Shown here in pieces: positions 16,566 through 24,035 of a stretch of 32,129 nt of DNA (position 1 is the stretch's first letter; each line of letters starts with the position of its first letter). The notes below the pieces were generated by a model. That model had not been told where the DNA came from. It worked only from the letters and a program-made list of their open reading frames with translations, and did not search any database. The position numbers and the translations under genes are program-made. The stretch is from contig JAGAQY010000008.1 in the NCBI GenBank assembly GCA_017622495.1, positions 1 to 32,129 on the forward strand, given 5' to 3'. This stretch comes from Bacteroidaceae bacterium. GTDB lineage: Bacteria > Bacteroidota > Bacteroidia > Bacteroidales > Bacteroidaceae.

Positions 16566-17084
16566 ATGAAAAAGACAGCATTCATCCTCCTTGCAGGCCT
16601 TGCCCTGCTGTGTTCGTGCGAGAAAGAAGAAGTTACGGCTTTGGCCTTCGACAAGATTCCCGAGACAGACATTATGGAGTCACAGCTTGGCACAACAATC
16701 TATACATGCGATGACATAACCCGAATAACCGATGGCTTTCCATACCAATTGATTGCCATATATGACTGTTACAAGAAAGGGAATAAAACGTATTATGTAC
16801 TTAACCCCTATCACGAAGAGACTACTAATCAACTATATGAGTCGATAGGCCTCATTCCTTCCTTTCAATTATATGACTTCCAATTCGACGAGACATCCCA
16901 ATCCTTTACTGGAGGACCTTTCGGATGGGCTCATTGGGAAGGTGTTCCCAACAAATTGCTCTATTTGAGCGAGGAGTACATAATCCTGCAATGGGAAGCC
17001 CCATGGCAAGCACAACACTCAAAAGAGAAGGGAGCAACATTCTCACGAGAGGTTTATAAAAGGGTGATTGAATATCCCCTCTGA
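16566..17084 (+). CDS. Small lipoprotein, unknown function
   Basis: A 172-residue protein not recognised as any family. It has a lipoprotein signal (MKKTAFILLAGLALLCSC, Cys18) followed by EKEE, acidic residues after the Cys that are common in exported Bacteroidetes lipoproteins. The mature part is rich in aromatic residues (YQLIAIYDCYKKGNKTYY, FQLYDFQFDETSQSF, FGWAHWEGVP) and is predicted by eye to be mostly beta. One further Cys is present. It is followed 26 bp later by another lipoprotein gene, so the two are probably co-transcribed. Confidence 0.8.
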   Translation: MKKTAFILLAGLALLCSCEKEEVTALAFDKIPETDIMESQLGTTIYTCDDITRITDGFPYQLIAIYDCYKKGNKTYYVLNPYHEETTNQLYESIGLIPSFQLYDFQFDETSQSFTGGPFGWAHWEGVPNKLLYLSEEYIILQWEAPWQAQHSKEKGATFSREVYKRVIEYPL

Positions 17085-17110
17085 AAAATTAATTATAAAC
17101 ACCCACTACT

Positions 17111-17653
17111 ATGAGCAAGAAACACTTGACATTTGCCCTGCTCGCCACCGCGCTGGCTGTGGGCTTCAGCTCATGCAACAAGGTAATCGAAGAGGAAAAC
17201 GAAGGGAACTCCTGGCTTGTGGATTACTTGCCAATAGAGATTTACATGACCGTCCAGAATGCCGAGGGAGTAAATCTCCTCGACCCCGAGAACCTAGACG
17301 GTATCAAGGCAACATTCAACGATGAAGTGTATGCAGCCGACACCACATGCGATTGCTCACATTTCTCCCCTACACGAGAGTATCCGGCAAGAATGCATGG
17401 CTTAATCTGCATGAAGCTCAAGGATGGCACCTATGCGCTCTACTTTGGCGAACTTGATGGCGGAGGATACTATAAGGAAGAGCCCCTCACGATTGAGTGG
17501 CCCGACGGCACGACAGACGTTATCTGCATCAATTCGGAGATTAAGCCAAACAAAAAGGACGGATACCCCGAAGTCGTAAACCGCTACTTCAAACTAAATG
17601 GCAAGGTTGTAGACGAAGGTAGCTGCAGCCCATTGATACATATCTATAAATAA
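17111..17653 (+). CDS. Small lipoprotein, unknown function
   Basis: A 180-residue lipoprotein (signal ending VGFSSC, Cys22), not recognised as a known family. The mature protein begins NKVIEEENEGNSW and contains several Cys: a close CDC pair in DTTCDCSHFSP, and others in LICMKLKDG, VICINSEIK and GSCSPLIHIYK. The pattern suggests disulfides in a compact beta domain. The repeated strand pattern (EIYMTVQNAEG, KATFNDEVYAAD, TYALYFGELDGGGYY) is similar to small Ig-like or lipocalin-like surface lipoproteins, but this is inference. It follows the lipoprotein at 16566 by 26 bp. Confidence 0.8.
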   Translation: MSKKHLTFALLATALAVGFSSCNKVIEEENEGNSWLVDYLPIEIYMTVQNAEGVNLLDPENLDGIKATFNDEVYAADTTCDCSHFSPTREYPARMHGLICMKLKDGTYALYFGELDGGGYYKEEPLTIEWPDGTTDVICINSEIKPNKKDGYPEVVNRYFKLNGKVVDEGSCSPLIHIYK

Positions 17654-17690
17654 GGAGCTATACTAGCATCCAAAAGACTTTCCCATTACC

Positions 17691-17792
17691 ATCTGCCATG
17701 TGTCGCCATTGGCAGATAAAGCAAACGGAACCAATATACTGACGGCGACAGATGAGTACGATAATCTATGTGTACGCATCTGCCGCCGTCAG
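17691..17792. other. Two hairpins between convergent genes
   Basis: ATCTGCCA/TGGCAGAT (17691-17698, 17710-17717) is an 8-bp stem with an 11-nt loop. CTGACGGCGACAGAT (17739-17753) pairs with ATCTGCCGCCGTCAG (17778-17792), 14 of 15 bases plus a possible G-U. The latter is just past the stop of the minus-strand HU gene. Neither has a clear T-tract, so they may be terminator-like or RNA-stabilising structures. Confidence 0.5.
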
Positions 17793-17797
17793 TTTCC

Positions 17798-18445
17798 TCA
17801 TTTCCCGAAGCACCCCTCTACCGGGATGTAGTAGCGTCCGTTCTGGCGACCTGCCTTGCGTAGCTTTCCCTCCTTCACGAACGTCTCGAGGAACTGCACG
17901 GCACGGTAGCGTGTGCACTCGCAGATGCTCTCCATCTCGGAGCGGTAGAGCGTGTCGTGCGTGGCAAAGTGAGTCGTGAGGCGCTCTTCCACCTCGGCAG
18001 CGGAGAACACTTTGGTGTGGGCATCGCCAGCATATGTCATCGTGGCACCACGCATGGCATGGCTCAATGCCTTGGAGGGCGCAAAGGCGATGCGGCTCAC
18101 CTTGATGTCGCGGGCCTTCACATTGTCGGCACGGTGCTTGTTGCCGCAGGTGAGCGTGACGGAGAGTGTGCCTATCTCGCCCAGCTCCACGCGGTTGCCG
18201 CTGAGTAGGGTACGCTGCACGCGCAGGCTCAGTGCCTTGAGCACGCCTGCCACGTCGGCCTCCTTGATGGTGCACGAGGCGGCAATCTCGCGGGCCAGCT
18301 CATCGGCCGTCACCGTGCGTCCGCCCACTACGCTGACCGCTACAGCGGGATTGTCGGCATTGGCCTCGCCGCTGAAGTCCTTGATTTCTCTGAGTGTGTA
18401 GGCGATAGTGCCTGCCTCTTTACGTACTAATTTTCGTGTTGCCAT
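17798..18445 (-). CDS. HU-like DNA-binding protein with C-terminal extension
   Basis: A 215-residue HU-like protein and paralog of the one at 224-877. Residues about 1-130 are the HU part: KLVRKEAGTIAYTLREIKDF at the N-terminus, TADELAREIAASCTIKEADVAGVLKALSL-like helices, and NRVELGEIGTLSVTL, which is the HU turn. The C-terminal 65 residues (VFSAAEVEERLTTHFATHDT, then ECTRYRAVQFLETFVKEGKL) look like a helical or winged-helix domain and end in VEGCFGK. The start is the ATG at 18445. The upstream leader contains GATGC-rich repeats and a single promoter module at 18781. Function is probably DNA architecture or regulation of a local target. Confidence 0.8.
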   Translation of the reverse strand: MATRKLVRKEAGTIAYTLREIKDFSGEANADNPAVAVSVVGGRTVTADELAREIAASCTIKEADVAGVLKALSLRVQRTLLSGNRVELGEIGTLSVTLTCGNKHRADNVKARDIKVSRIAFAPSKALSHAMRGATMTYAGDAHTKVFSAAEVEERLTTHFATHDTLYRSEMESICECTRYRAVQFLETFVKEGKLRKAGRQNGRYYIPVEGCFGK

Positions 18446-19087
18446 AGTTTATTGGTTTTGGGGGAGATAAAGGAGTTAAATGGAGTTTATACTCAGCTTA
18501 GCTTCGTTAAGGAGTTAAATGCCGACAGTTTAGTACACCGCGTACAAGTCATTTGGCCTTTATCTTCTTAAGTTCGAAGAGCCGATAACTCCCTTTATAT
18601 CCCTGTATCTCCCTGATTGAAAGTTTGTTTATATGTCTTTTATAGGTTCGTTTTCGGTTTTCTGCTTGTCTCTTTTTGCTGACGATGCCCATCAGCAGCG
18701 TTGCTGATGCTCATCATCCGCGCTACCGATGCGCTTCGACCGCGCTACTGATGCGCATCGGCAAATAATTTTGCTGTGTACAAATATACGAATAAACGAG
18801 CGAAAAACATCAAGTTTACTCGATTGTTTTTCACAGCGAGTGCAAGTATATTCGCAGTTTACCGCAAATACACAAAACAATGGGCTGATTTCCAAATTTC
18901 AAATCATAAAAAGAAGGATGCCTGCCGTAGCAAGCATCCATATACAGCTGAAGGACTTGATGGAGCGATGGCAACTGCCATCATACACATCGGAAAACTA
19001 TAAAAACTCCACCGTCGGCCTCTGCGCTGCCCGAGGCATAGGTTGGCCTCGACAGCAAATTACATAAACACTCAATTTCTTCATATA
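18446..19087 (-). other. Intergenic region with short repeats, no supported gene
   Basis: No gene is supported in 642 bp. A 22-bp tandem pair (CGCGCTACYGATGCGC core) lies at 18719-18740 and 18741-18762, next to several GATGC copies from 18683. A degenerate promoter module sits at 18781-18853, with CAAATATA (TATATTTG on the minus strand) at 18781-18788 and hairpin arms 18802-18811 and 18822-18832 with the family's one-base bulge. A weak hairpin GGATGC/GCATCC is at 18916-18939. The minus-strand promoter would give the HU gene a leader of about 330 nt. Confidence 0.45.
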
Positions 19088-19618
19088 CTACTCGTTGTTA
19101 GAATTTGACACTTCACTCACAGCCTCCACCTTCTTGGGCTCCTCCAAGCGGAACGTTACGGGCACTGTAAATCGCACACGTACAGACTTTCCACGCAGCT
19201 TGCCAGGAATCCACTTAGGCATTGCATTGACTACACGCAACGCCTCCTTGTCGAAATGCGGGTTGACAGGCTTGATGACCTGCGCATCGGAAATTGTACT
19301 GTCGGGATTCACCACAAACTGCACAATAACGCGACCTTGCAGCTGCTGCTCCACACAAACAGCAGGATAGCGAAGACTATCTTTAAGATACTTCATCAGC
19401 GCCACATCACCGCCGGGAAACTGAGGTCGCTCCTCCACTACTTGAAAAATTCTGTTTGCCACAGGCTCTTTCGCCTCCTTTTCATCTTGTTCTTCCCATA
19501 GTTTAAGCAAACTATCCGGAGTACGAACAAAGTCGCTACTCTTCACATTATTCTGAGCTTTCACACCCAACACGCCAGCAATGAGGCTAACCCCAACAAA
19601 AAACACTACTCGTTTCAT
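19088..19618 (-). CDS. TonB C-terminal-domain protein
   Basis: A 176-residue protein with the TonB C-terminal domain (residues about 70-160: FPGGDVALMKYLKDSLRYPA, then LQGRVIVQFVVNPDSTISDAQV, HFDKEALRVVNAMPKWIPGK and VRVRFTVPVTFRL). TonB proteins couple the proton-motive force to outer-membrane receptors. This one has only a short, apparently cleavable signal (GVLGVKA-QNN) and lacks the cytoplasmic start, long membrane anchor and Pro-rich spacer, so it may be a soluble periplasmic form. It is divergent from the TlpA-like gene at 19834, with a CTTACA repeat array between them. Confidence 0.88.
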   Translation of the reverse strand: MKRVVFFVGVSLIAGVLGVKAQNNVKSSDFVRTPDSLLKLWEEQDEKEAKEPVANRIFQVVEERPQFPGGDVALMKYLKDSLRYPAVCVEQQLQGRVIVQFVVNPDSTISDAQVIKPVNPHFDKEALRVVNAMPKWIPGKLRGKSVRVRFTVPVTFRLEEPKKVEAVSEVSNSNNE

Positions 19619-19658
19619 AAGCTAAAAGATTTTTCGTTCAACAATCATTTTGTCGATG

Positions 19659-19689
19659 CAAAGGAACGAGGAAACCCGAAGCGAGGCAA
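19659..19689 (-). promoter_or_regulatory. Promoter of TonB-domain gene
   Basis: On the minus strand TTGC (19686-19689), 19 nt, TTCCTTTG (19659-19666), one mismatch in each box. The leader is about 35 nt. Confidence 0.5.
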
Positions 19690-19698
19690 GGAAATGCG

Positions 19699-19766
19699 CT
19701 TACAATAAACTTACAATATCCTTACAGGCATTGTAAGTATTGATTTTCCTTACATAATACTTACAA
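19699..19766. promoter_or_regulatory. Phased CTTACA repeats between divergent genes
   Basis: CTTACA starts at 19699, 19710 and 19721, exactly 11 bp apart, and again at 19749 and 19760, also 11 bp apart. TTGTAAG at 19731-19737 is an inverted copy. The array ends just where the -33 box of the tlpA-like promoter should be (-7 candidate TAAATTCG at 19783-19790) and begins about 10 bp upstream of the tonB-like promoter. Helically phased sites at this place suggest an activator or silencer that acts on both genes. Confidence 0.6.
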
Positions 19767-19833
19767 ATCCAAGAAAATTAACTAAATTCGCCGCGCAAAC
19801 TCAAGCGAAACAAACACTAATATATAATAAGGT

Positions 19834-20412
19834 ATGAAAAAACAGACATTTCTGATGGCAGCACTCGTGATGCTTGCTGCCTGCAACAACACCAGCAAGA
19901 AGAGTGAAGCAACCGCCGCAGCCGAACAGGCTCCTGCCCAAGACACCATCGTATACGAACACGAATACCTGGTGAAGGTAGGCGACATGGCTCCCGACTT
20001 CACGCTGAAATACACCGACGGCACCGAGTTTACTCTCTCTGCCCTGCGCGGCAAGGTCGTGATGCTGCAGTTCACCGCCAGCTGGTGTGGTATCTGCCGC
20101 GGCGAGATGCCCCATATAGAAAGCCGTATCTGGCAGCCCCACAAAGACAACGCCGACTTCGTGCTCGTAGGCGTTGACCGCGAAGAGCCACGCGAAGTAG
20201 TAGAAGAATACACCGCCAAGATAGGCACTACCTACCCGATGCTGCTCGACGAGAAGGGCGACGTATTTGCCAGCTATGCCCTGCGAAATTCAGGCATCAC
20301 ACGCAACGTGCTCATCGACCGCGACGGCCGTATCGTCAAGCTCACCCGCCGCTTCGTTGAGCCCGAGTTCAATGACCTGGTAGCTACAATCGACAGTCTG
20401 CTGAGCAAGTAA
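19834..20412 (+). CDS. TlpA/ResA-like thioredoxin lipoprotein
   Basis: A 192-residue periplasmic lipoprotein. The signal ends in the lipobox LAAC (Cys17), then an Ala/Glu-rich linker to about residue 40. Residues about 47-190 are a peroxiredoxin/TlpA-type thioredoxin fold: VGDMAPDFTLKYTDGTEFTL, then LRGKVVMLQFTASWCGICRG with active site Cys85 and Cys88, VLVGVDRE, YPMLLDEKG and RNVLIDRDGRIVKL (cis-Pro position replaced by the T-R-N segment). CGIC is an unusual CxxC pair; reductants in this family commonly have CxPC. It may serve disulfide reduction or cytochrome maturation. Divergent from the TonB-domain gene and ended by a strong terminator. Confidence 0.88.
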   Translation: MKKQTFLMAALVMLAACNNTSKKSEATAAAEQAPAQDTIVYEHEYLVKVGDMAPDFTLKYTDGTEFTLSALRGKVVMLQFTASWCGICRGEMPHIESRIWQPHKDNADFVLVGVDREEPREVVEEYTAKIGTTYPMLLDEKGDVFASYALRNSGITRNVLIDRDGRIVKLTRRFVEPEFNDLVATIDSLLSK

Positions 20413-20524
20413 TATCGTACAATAACACAACAGCTCATCGAATGTAGAAATGTACAAAGACACCATGCATGCATTGATTTCATAAACGAACATAAACAGC
20501 TACACCAAAATTATTTACACCAAT

Positions 20525-20545
20525 TTTGTGAAGTAAATTCACAAA
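20525..20545. promoter_or_regulatory. Inverted repeat TTTGTGAA, unknown role
   Basis: TTTGTGAA (20525-20532) and TTCACAAA (20538-20545) form a perfect 8-bp inverted repeat with a 5-nt spacer. A -7-like TAGTTTTG follows near 20565, but no gene is downstream before the terminator at 20602. Confidence 0.3.
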
Positions 20546-20601
20546 CAATATTAAACGGTATCTATGTGGTGTAGTTTTGTACGGAAATACAAGACGCAAT
20601 T

Positions 20602-20645
20602 AAAAGAATGAAGGCTTACTCATCAGAGCAAGCCTTCATTCTTTT
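20602..20645. terminator. Strong bidirectional terminator
   Basis: AAAAGAATGAAGGCTT (20602-20617) and AAGCCTTCATTCTTTT (20630-20645) form a perfect 16-bp stem with a 12-nt loop. U-tracts are present in both directions, so it can end both the tlpA-like transcript and the minus-strand tRNA transcript. Confidence 0.92.
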
Positions 20646-20647
20646 GA

Positions 20648-20720
20648 GCCTCTTGTCGGATTCGAACCAACGACCCCGAGATTACAAATCACGTGCTCTG
20701 GCCAACTGAGCTAAAGAGGC
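20648..20720 (-). tRNA. tRNA-Thr(UGU)
   Basis: A 73-nt cloverleaf on the minus strand. The acceptor stem is GCCTCTT with AAGAGGC, the D-arm GCTC/GAGC, the anticodon loop TTTGTAA (anticodon TGT, reading ACA, Thr) and the T-arm GTTGG-TTCGAAT-CCGAC. CCA is not encoded. One T-T mismatch lies in the anticodon stem (CGTGA with TCTCG). It follows the SRP RNA directly and is ended by the terminator at 20602-20645. Confidence 0.95.
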
Positions 20721-20820
20721 GGGTGGGTAAGCAATCTATATCGCGCCGCTACGACCTAATACCTTTGCTGCGGTCAAGCCCTGGAGGGTTCAAAGGGAGC
20801 TGGCCGTATAGGACTTACCC
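20721..20820 (-). ncRNA. ffs: Small signal recognition particle RNA (4.5S-type)
   Basis: About 100 nt on the minus strand. The ends GGGTAAG and CTTACCC pair, and the 3' end continues CACCC, as in 4.5S RNA. Inner pairings CTATA/TATAG and CTTTG/CAAAG make one long hairpin. The conserved helix-8 features are present: GAACCC, CCAGG and GCAGCAAAGGTA, which correspond to the CAGG and AGCAG strands of the symmetric loop. The apical loop is CTTGA between GG and CC, not the usual GGAA. It is adjacent to tRNA-Thr with essentially no gap, so both are likely processed from one transcript. The exact ends are inferred. Confidence 0.82.
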
Positions 20821-20832
20821 ATTTTTACGCCG

Positions 20833-20864
20833 CGAAATTACTACATTTTTTCTTACCTGCCAAA
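20833..20864 (-). promoter_or_regulatory. Promoter of SRP RNA and tRNA-Thr
   Basis: On the minus strand TTTG (20861-20864), 20 nt, TAATTTCG (20833-20840). It lies about 12 bp upstream of the SRP RNA 5' end, as expected for a stable RNA. Confidence 0.65.
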
Positions 20865-20875
20865 TTTTTCTATCA

Positions 20876-20916
20876 CAAAAGCACTTCTGCCGGCGAAATC
20901 ACTTCGGCGGCAGAAG
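20876..20916 (-). terminator. Terminator after DcaP-like porin gene
   Basis: CTTCTGCCGGCGAA (20884-20897) and TTCGGCGGCAGAAG (20903-20916) pair at 13 of 14 positions with a 5-nt loop. On the minus strand it is followed by TGCTTTTG, a modest T-tract. Confidence 0.65.
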
Positions 20917-20963
20917 AAAAGAAATGGCATTTATCAGAAAAACAGAACAAGAAAAACTTCGTA

Positions 20964-22274
20964 TCAGAAACTGAATTGGGTCATCACACTCACACGGCGT
21001 GCCCAGCGGCTCTGCCCATCGGCATTCTCGCGCTTGCCAAGGTTGAGCTCGCCACCCACCTGTATGCGTGGCGTGATATTCCAGAAGAGGTTCAGCGCAC
21101 TATACAGGCCATACTTGTACTCCGAGGAAGACTCTCCGTATTCGGGAAGGTAGCGTAGCTGACCGAAGGTGAGCCCCGTAAAGAGGTTGGGCGTAAAGTG
21201 GTATTGTGCCGCACCATACCAGCCAAAGAGGCGTGGAGCATACATCTCGCCTGGCGTCTCGGGATTGTTCACCAAGTCGTAGTTGCCCATGATGAGGTCG
21301 CCCGTGAGGCTACCTATGCCGCGGCCATAGTTACCCATAAAGTAGAGCGTAAGCGGCTTCCACGGACGCATCACCGAGCTGAGCTGTACGCCCCACCCCA
21401 TCCGATTGCGGTTCTCGCCCGCCACGAGGTCGCGATAAGGGAGCGTGCGCAGGATACCCGCAAGGCGCACATGCTGATTGGGAGCCCACTCATACTGGCT
21501 GAAGGCGGCAAAGTTGGGCATCCAGTCATTCAACCTCTGCGTAGTGGTACCATTGGCATCGACAAACGACTGGGGCATCTCGACCGAGGCGGCCACGATC
21601 CAATCCTTGCGCAGGCTATGCATCCAGCGTACCAGCACGGCGGTGGTGCTCACGTAGGCATTGGGGCCTTGTCCGTCGACCAGGAGCGGCTCGGCCAGCG
21701 GGTCACTGAAGGTGGAGTGAGCATAACCGATGGTCCAGTCATTGATGGTGGCATACGATTTCTTGAGGAGGAAGCCGCGCTGGTCATACCCGTCGAAATT
21801 GGCTTCTATATAGAGTTGGTAATCACCCACCGTGGCGTTATGCCCCAGCACGCGGAAATAGAGTGCTGTACCGGCAGGCGTAGAGCCCAGCCAACGGCTA
21901 CGCGCAGGGTTCTTCGGAATAGCGATATTATAAGGTATAAAACCATTGTTGGGCATAGAACCCGCCCAGTCGTACCACCCACGCATACGTACCACGCCAC
22001 CGAGGCCCATCACGAAGTTAGCATCGCGGCTCATAAAGAGGAAATATGGTGCACGGGGGTCCTGAGCATTGCGAAACTGGTCGTAGTAGAAGATGTCGAG
22101 CAGCGCGCGCTCGTCTGTTGGCGAAGGCTTGTCGCCCTCACCCAGGTACTCGATGCGATGGGTATTCTTGAGCGAGTCGATATACTGTTCCATGCGGCTC
22201 TGCGGGCGGTCTTGTGCCTGGGCGGTGACGATTGCCAACACCAAGCATTGTAATAAGAGAATCTTTGTTTTCAT
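20964..22274 (-). CDS. DcaP-like trimeric porin
   Basis: A 436-residue outer-membrane protein. The start at 22274 gives the signal LLLQCLVLAIVTAQA-QDR; an upstream in-frame ATG is not needed. After a short helical N-terminal part (about 25-70), strand-rich sequence begins FVMGLGGVVRMRGWYDWAGS, then YQLYIEANFDGYD, YATINDWTIGYAHSTFSDPL and AEPLLVDGQGPN, and ends VSVMTQFSF with a terminal Phe. This matches my recollection of the DcaP-like outer-membrane transporters, which pass negatively charged small molecules. Substrate specificity cannot be read here. It is transcribed alone and has its own terminator. Confidence 0.72.
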   Translation of the reverse strand: MKTKILLLQCLVLAIVTAQAQDRPQSRMEQYIDSLKNTHRIEYLGEGDKPSPTDERALLDIFYYDQFRNAQDPRAPYFLFMSRDANFVMGLGGVVRMRGWYDWAGSMPNNGFIPYNIAIPKNPARSRWLGSTPAGTALYFRVLGHNATVGDYQLYIEANFDGYDQRGFLLKKSYATINDWTIGYAHSTFSDPLAEPLLVDGQGPNAYVSTTAVLVRWMHSLRKDWIVAASVEMPQSFVDANGTTTQRLNDWMPNFAAFSQYEWAPNQHVRLAGILRTLPYRDLVAGENRNRMGWGVQLSSVMRPWKPLTLYFMGNYGRGIGSLTGDLIMGNYDLVNNPETPGEMYAPRLFGWYGAAQYHFTPNLFTGLTFGQLRYLPEYGESSSEYKYGLYSALNLFWNITPRIQVGGELNLGKRENADGQSRWARRVSVMTQFSF

Positions 22275-22391
22275 ACAGATTGCAGGTTTTTGATAGTACA
22301 CAAAGAAACACATGCGACTGAAAAAGGTTTATATTTTCTTAATTAAAAGAATAAAAAGCGACATTCCACCCGAAATAAACAAAATTTGCGT

Positions 22392-22399
22392 TATCTTTG
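22392..22399 (+). promoter_or_regulatory. -7 box before DUF4199 gene
   Basis: TATCTTTG at 22392-22399 matches the -7 consensus. No clear -33 TTTG at 19-20 nt was found. The ATG is 22 nt downstream. Confidence 0.45.
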
Positions 22400-22421
22400 T
22401 AGTTTGTAACAAGTAAGGACA

Positions 22422-23018
22422 ATGAGTCAGGATAAAAATCAGGAGCAACCCACCATGATACAATGCGCCATGAATCTGGGTGCAGTGGTGGGATTATATT
22501 ATATAGGCAAGTTTTGCCTGTTCCCTCTGAGCCTGCACTCCACGCTGGCTGCAATGCTGTTTCTCGGCTTGACGTTGATGGTTCCCTTCCTCGTATATCG
22601 CATCACCAAGCTATACCGCGACCGCTATATGGGAGGCAGTATTGACTTCACACAAGCATTTATCTTTACACTGCTCATCATGGCATTCGGTTCATTGCTC
22701 GCTGCTGCAGCCCACTACATATACTTTGCCTACATCGACGGTGGAGCAATGGTAGGGGCACTTGAGCAAAGCATCGCACAGCTATCGGCTATCGACTTGA
22801 GCGCTTTGGAGGGTGCAGAGAACGTCGAAGCGATGGAAGCCACGAAGGCACAGTTTGCCCAATACATCTCCATGATGGAACAAACAGCCACGCAATTGAG
22901 AACGATGACACCCATTGAGATGACCATGGGTATGCTGAGCAACAATGTTTCGTGGTCAATAGTCATTGCCCTTCCCGCAGCCTTGTTTGCCAGCAAAATA
23001 AAAAGTCAAAAGCAATAG
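22422..23018 (+). CDS. DUF4199 membrane protein
   Basis: A 198-residue membrane protein of a Bacteroidetes family of unknown function. Four hydrophobic segments can be seen at about 17-35, 42-60, 77-102 and 176-192, with a soluble helical stretch (about 108-165, rich in Ala, Glu and Met) between the third and fourth. The family plan of such proteins, four helices with a long loop before the last, is as here. It commonly sits before a GT2 glycosyltransferase gene, and here the GT2 gene starts 66 bp downstream, so they are probably one transcript. Confidence 0.82.
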   Translation: MSQDKNQEQPTMIQCAMNLGAVVGLYYIGKFCLFPLSLHSTLAAMLFLGLTLMVPFLVYRITKLYRDRYMGGSIDFTQAFIFTLLIMAFGSLLAAAAHYIYFAYIDGGAMVGALEQSIAQLSAIDLSALEGAENVEAMEATKAQFAQYISMMEQTATQLRTMTPIEMTMGMLSNNVSWSIVIALPAALFASKIKSQKQ

Positions 23019-23084
23019 ATTACACAGACAAGGAGAACTCATAAATCAGTATTTTAGAACTCAGAACTCAATTTTTAGAATATC

Positions 23085-24035
23085 ATGGACATATCCGTTA
23101 TCGTACCCCTGTACAACGAGGCCGAGAGCCTTCCCGAACTGCACGCTTGGATCAAGCGCGTGATGGATGAGCACCATTTCAGCTACGAGATATTGTTTGT
23201 CAACGACGGCAGCACCGACGAGTCATGGAGTGTCATCGAGGAACTACATGCTGCCAATCCTGAGGTCAAGGGCATCAAGTTCCGCCGCAACTACGGCAAG
23301 TCGCCCGCCCTGTACTGCGGTTTCGACCGCGCCGAGGGTGACGTTGTCATCACCATGGATGCCGACCTGCAAGACTCGCCCGACGAGATACCTGAACTGT
23401 ATCGTATGATCACCGAGGAGAAGTACGACCTGGTATCGGGCTACAAGCAGAAACGCTACGACCCACTGTCGAAGACTATACCCACCAAACTGTTCAATGC
23501 CACAGCCCGCAAGGTGTCGGGGATCAAGAACCTGCACGACTTTAACTGCGGCCTCAAGGCCTACCGTAAAGAGGTGGTAAAGAACATCGAAGTATATGGT
23601 GAGATGCACCGTTACATCCCTTATCTGGCCAAGAATGCCGGATTCACCAAGATTGGCGAGAAGGTGGTGCAGCACCAAGCACGCAAGTACGGTGTTACCA
23701 AATTTGGCCTCAACCGTTTTGTCAACGGTTACCTCGACCTGATATCGCTGTGGTTCCTCAGCAAGTTTGGCGTCAAGCCCATGCATTTCTTCGGATTATG
23801 GGGCTCGGTAATGTTCATCATCTGCTTCCTTTGCGTCGTCTTCATCGGAGCCAACAAGCTCTATAGTCTCGCCAACGGCATACCGGCACGTTTGGTAACC
23901 GACAGTCCCTACTTCTACTTGGCACTGGTAGGTATGCTGCTCGGTTTCCAACTATTCCTCACAGGATTCCTTGGCGAGCTCATTAGCCGCAACTCACAGG
24001 AGCGCAACAACTATAAAATAGAAAAGGAGTTCTAA
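23085..24035 (+). CDS. Family 2 glycosyltransferase (GtrB/DPM1-like)
   Basis: A 316-residue membrane glycosyltransferase. Residues about 1-230 are the GT-A catalytic domain: ISVIVPLYNEAESLPEL, then ILFVNDGSTDES (nucleotide binding), VITMDADLQDSPDEIPEL (DxD-like metal site) and LHDFNCGLKAYRKEV. Two membrane helices follow, about 228-252 and 268-292. This is the layout of polyprenyl-phosphate glycosyltransferases that load a sugar onto undecaprenyl phosphate for surface glycan or lipid modification. The sugar is unknown. Its stop codon TAA overlaps the ATG of the next gene by one base (TAATG), so translation is coupled. Confidence 0.92.
   Translation: MDISVIVPLYNEAESLPELHAWIKRVMDEHHFSYEILFVNDGSTDESWSVIEELHAANPEVKGIKFRRNYGKSPALYCGFDRAEGDVVITMDADLQDSPDEIPELYRMITEEKYDLVSGYKQKRYDPLSKTIPTKLFNATARKVSGIKNLHDFNCGLKAYRKEVVKNIEVYGEMHRYIPYLAKNAGFTKIGEKVVQHQARKYGVTKFGLNRFVNGYLDLISLWFLSKFGVKPMHFFGLWGSVMFIICFLCVVFIGANKLYSLANGIPARLVTDSPYFYLALVGMLLGFQLFLTGFLGELISRNSQERNNYKIEKEF

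Noticed and set aside
18729..19067. Open frame of 112 codons in the 18446-19087 gap
   Set aside because: It begins in the repeat tract and promoter module, has no recognised domain, and no promoter or start context supports it. A degraded gene remnant cannot be excluded.
15893..20412. Genomic island or prophage
   Set aside because: No integrase, transposase, phage gene or att-like repeat was found here or elsewhere in the window.
21198..22253. Plus-strand open frame of 351 codons
   Set aside because: It is antisense to the DcaP-like porin gene, which has a signal peptide and barrel pattern; the frame has no recognised motif.
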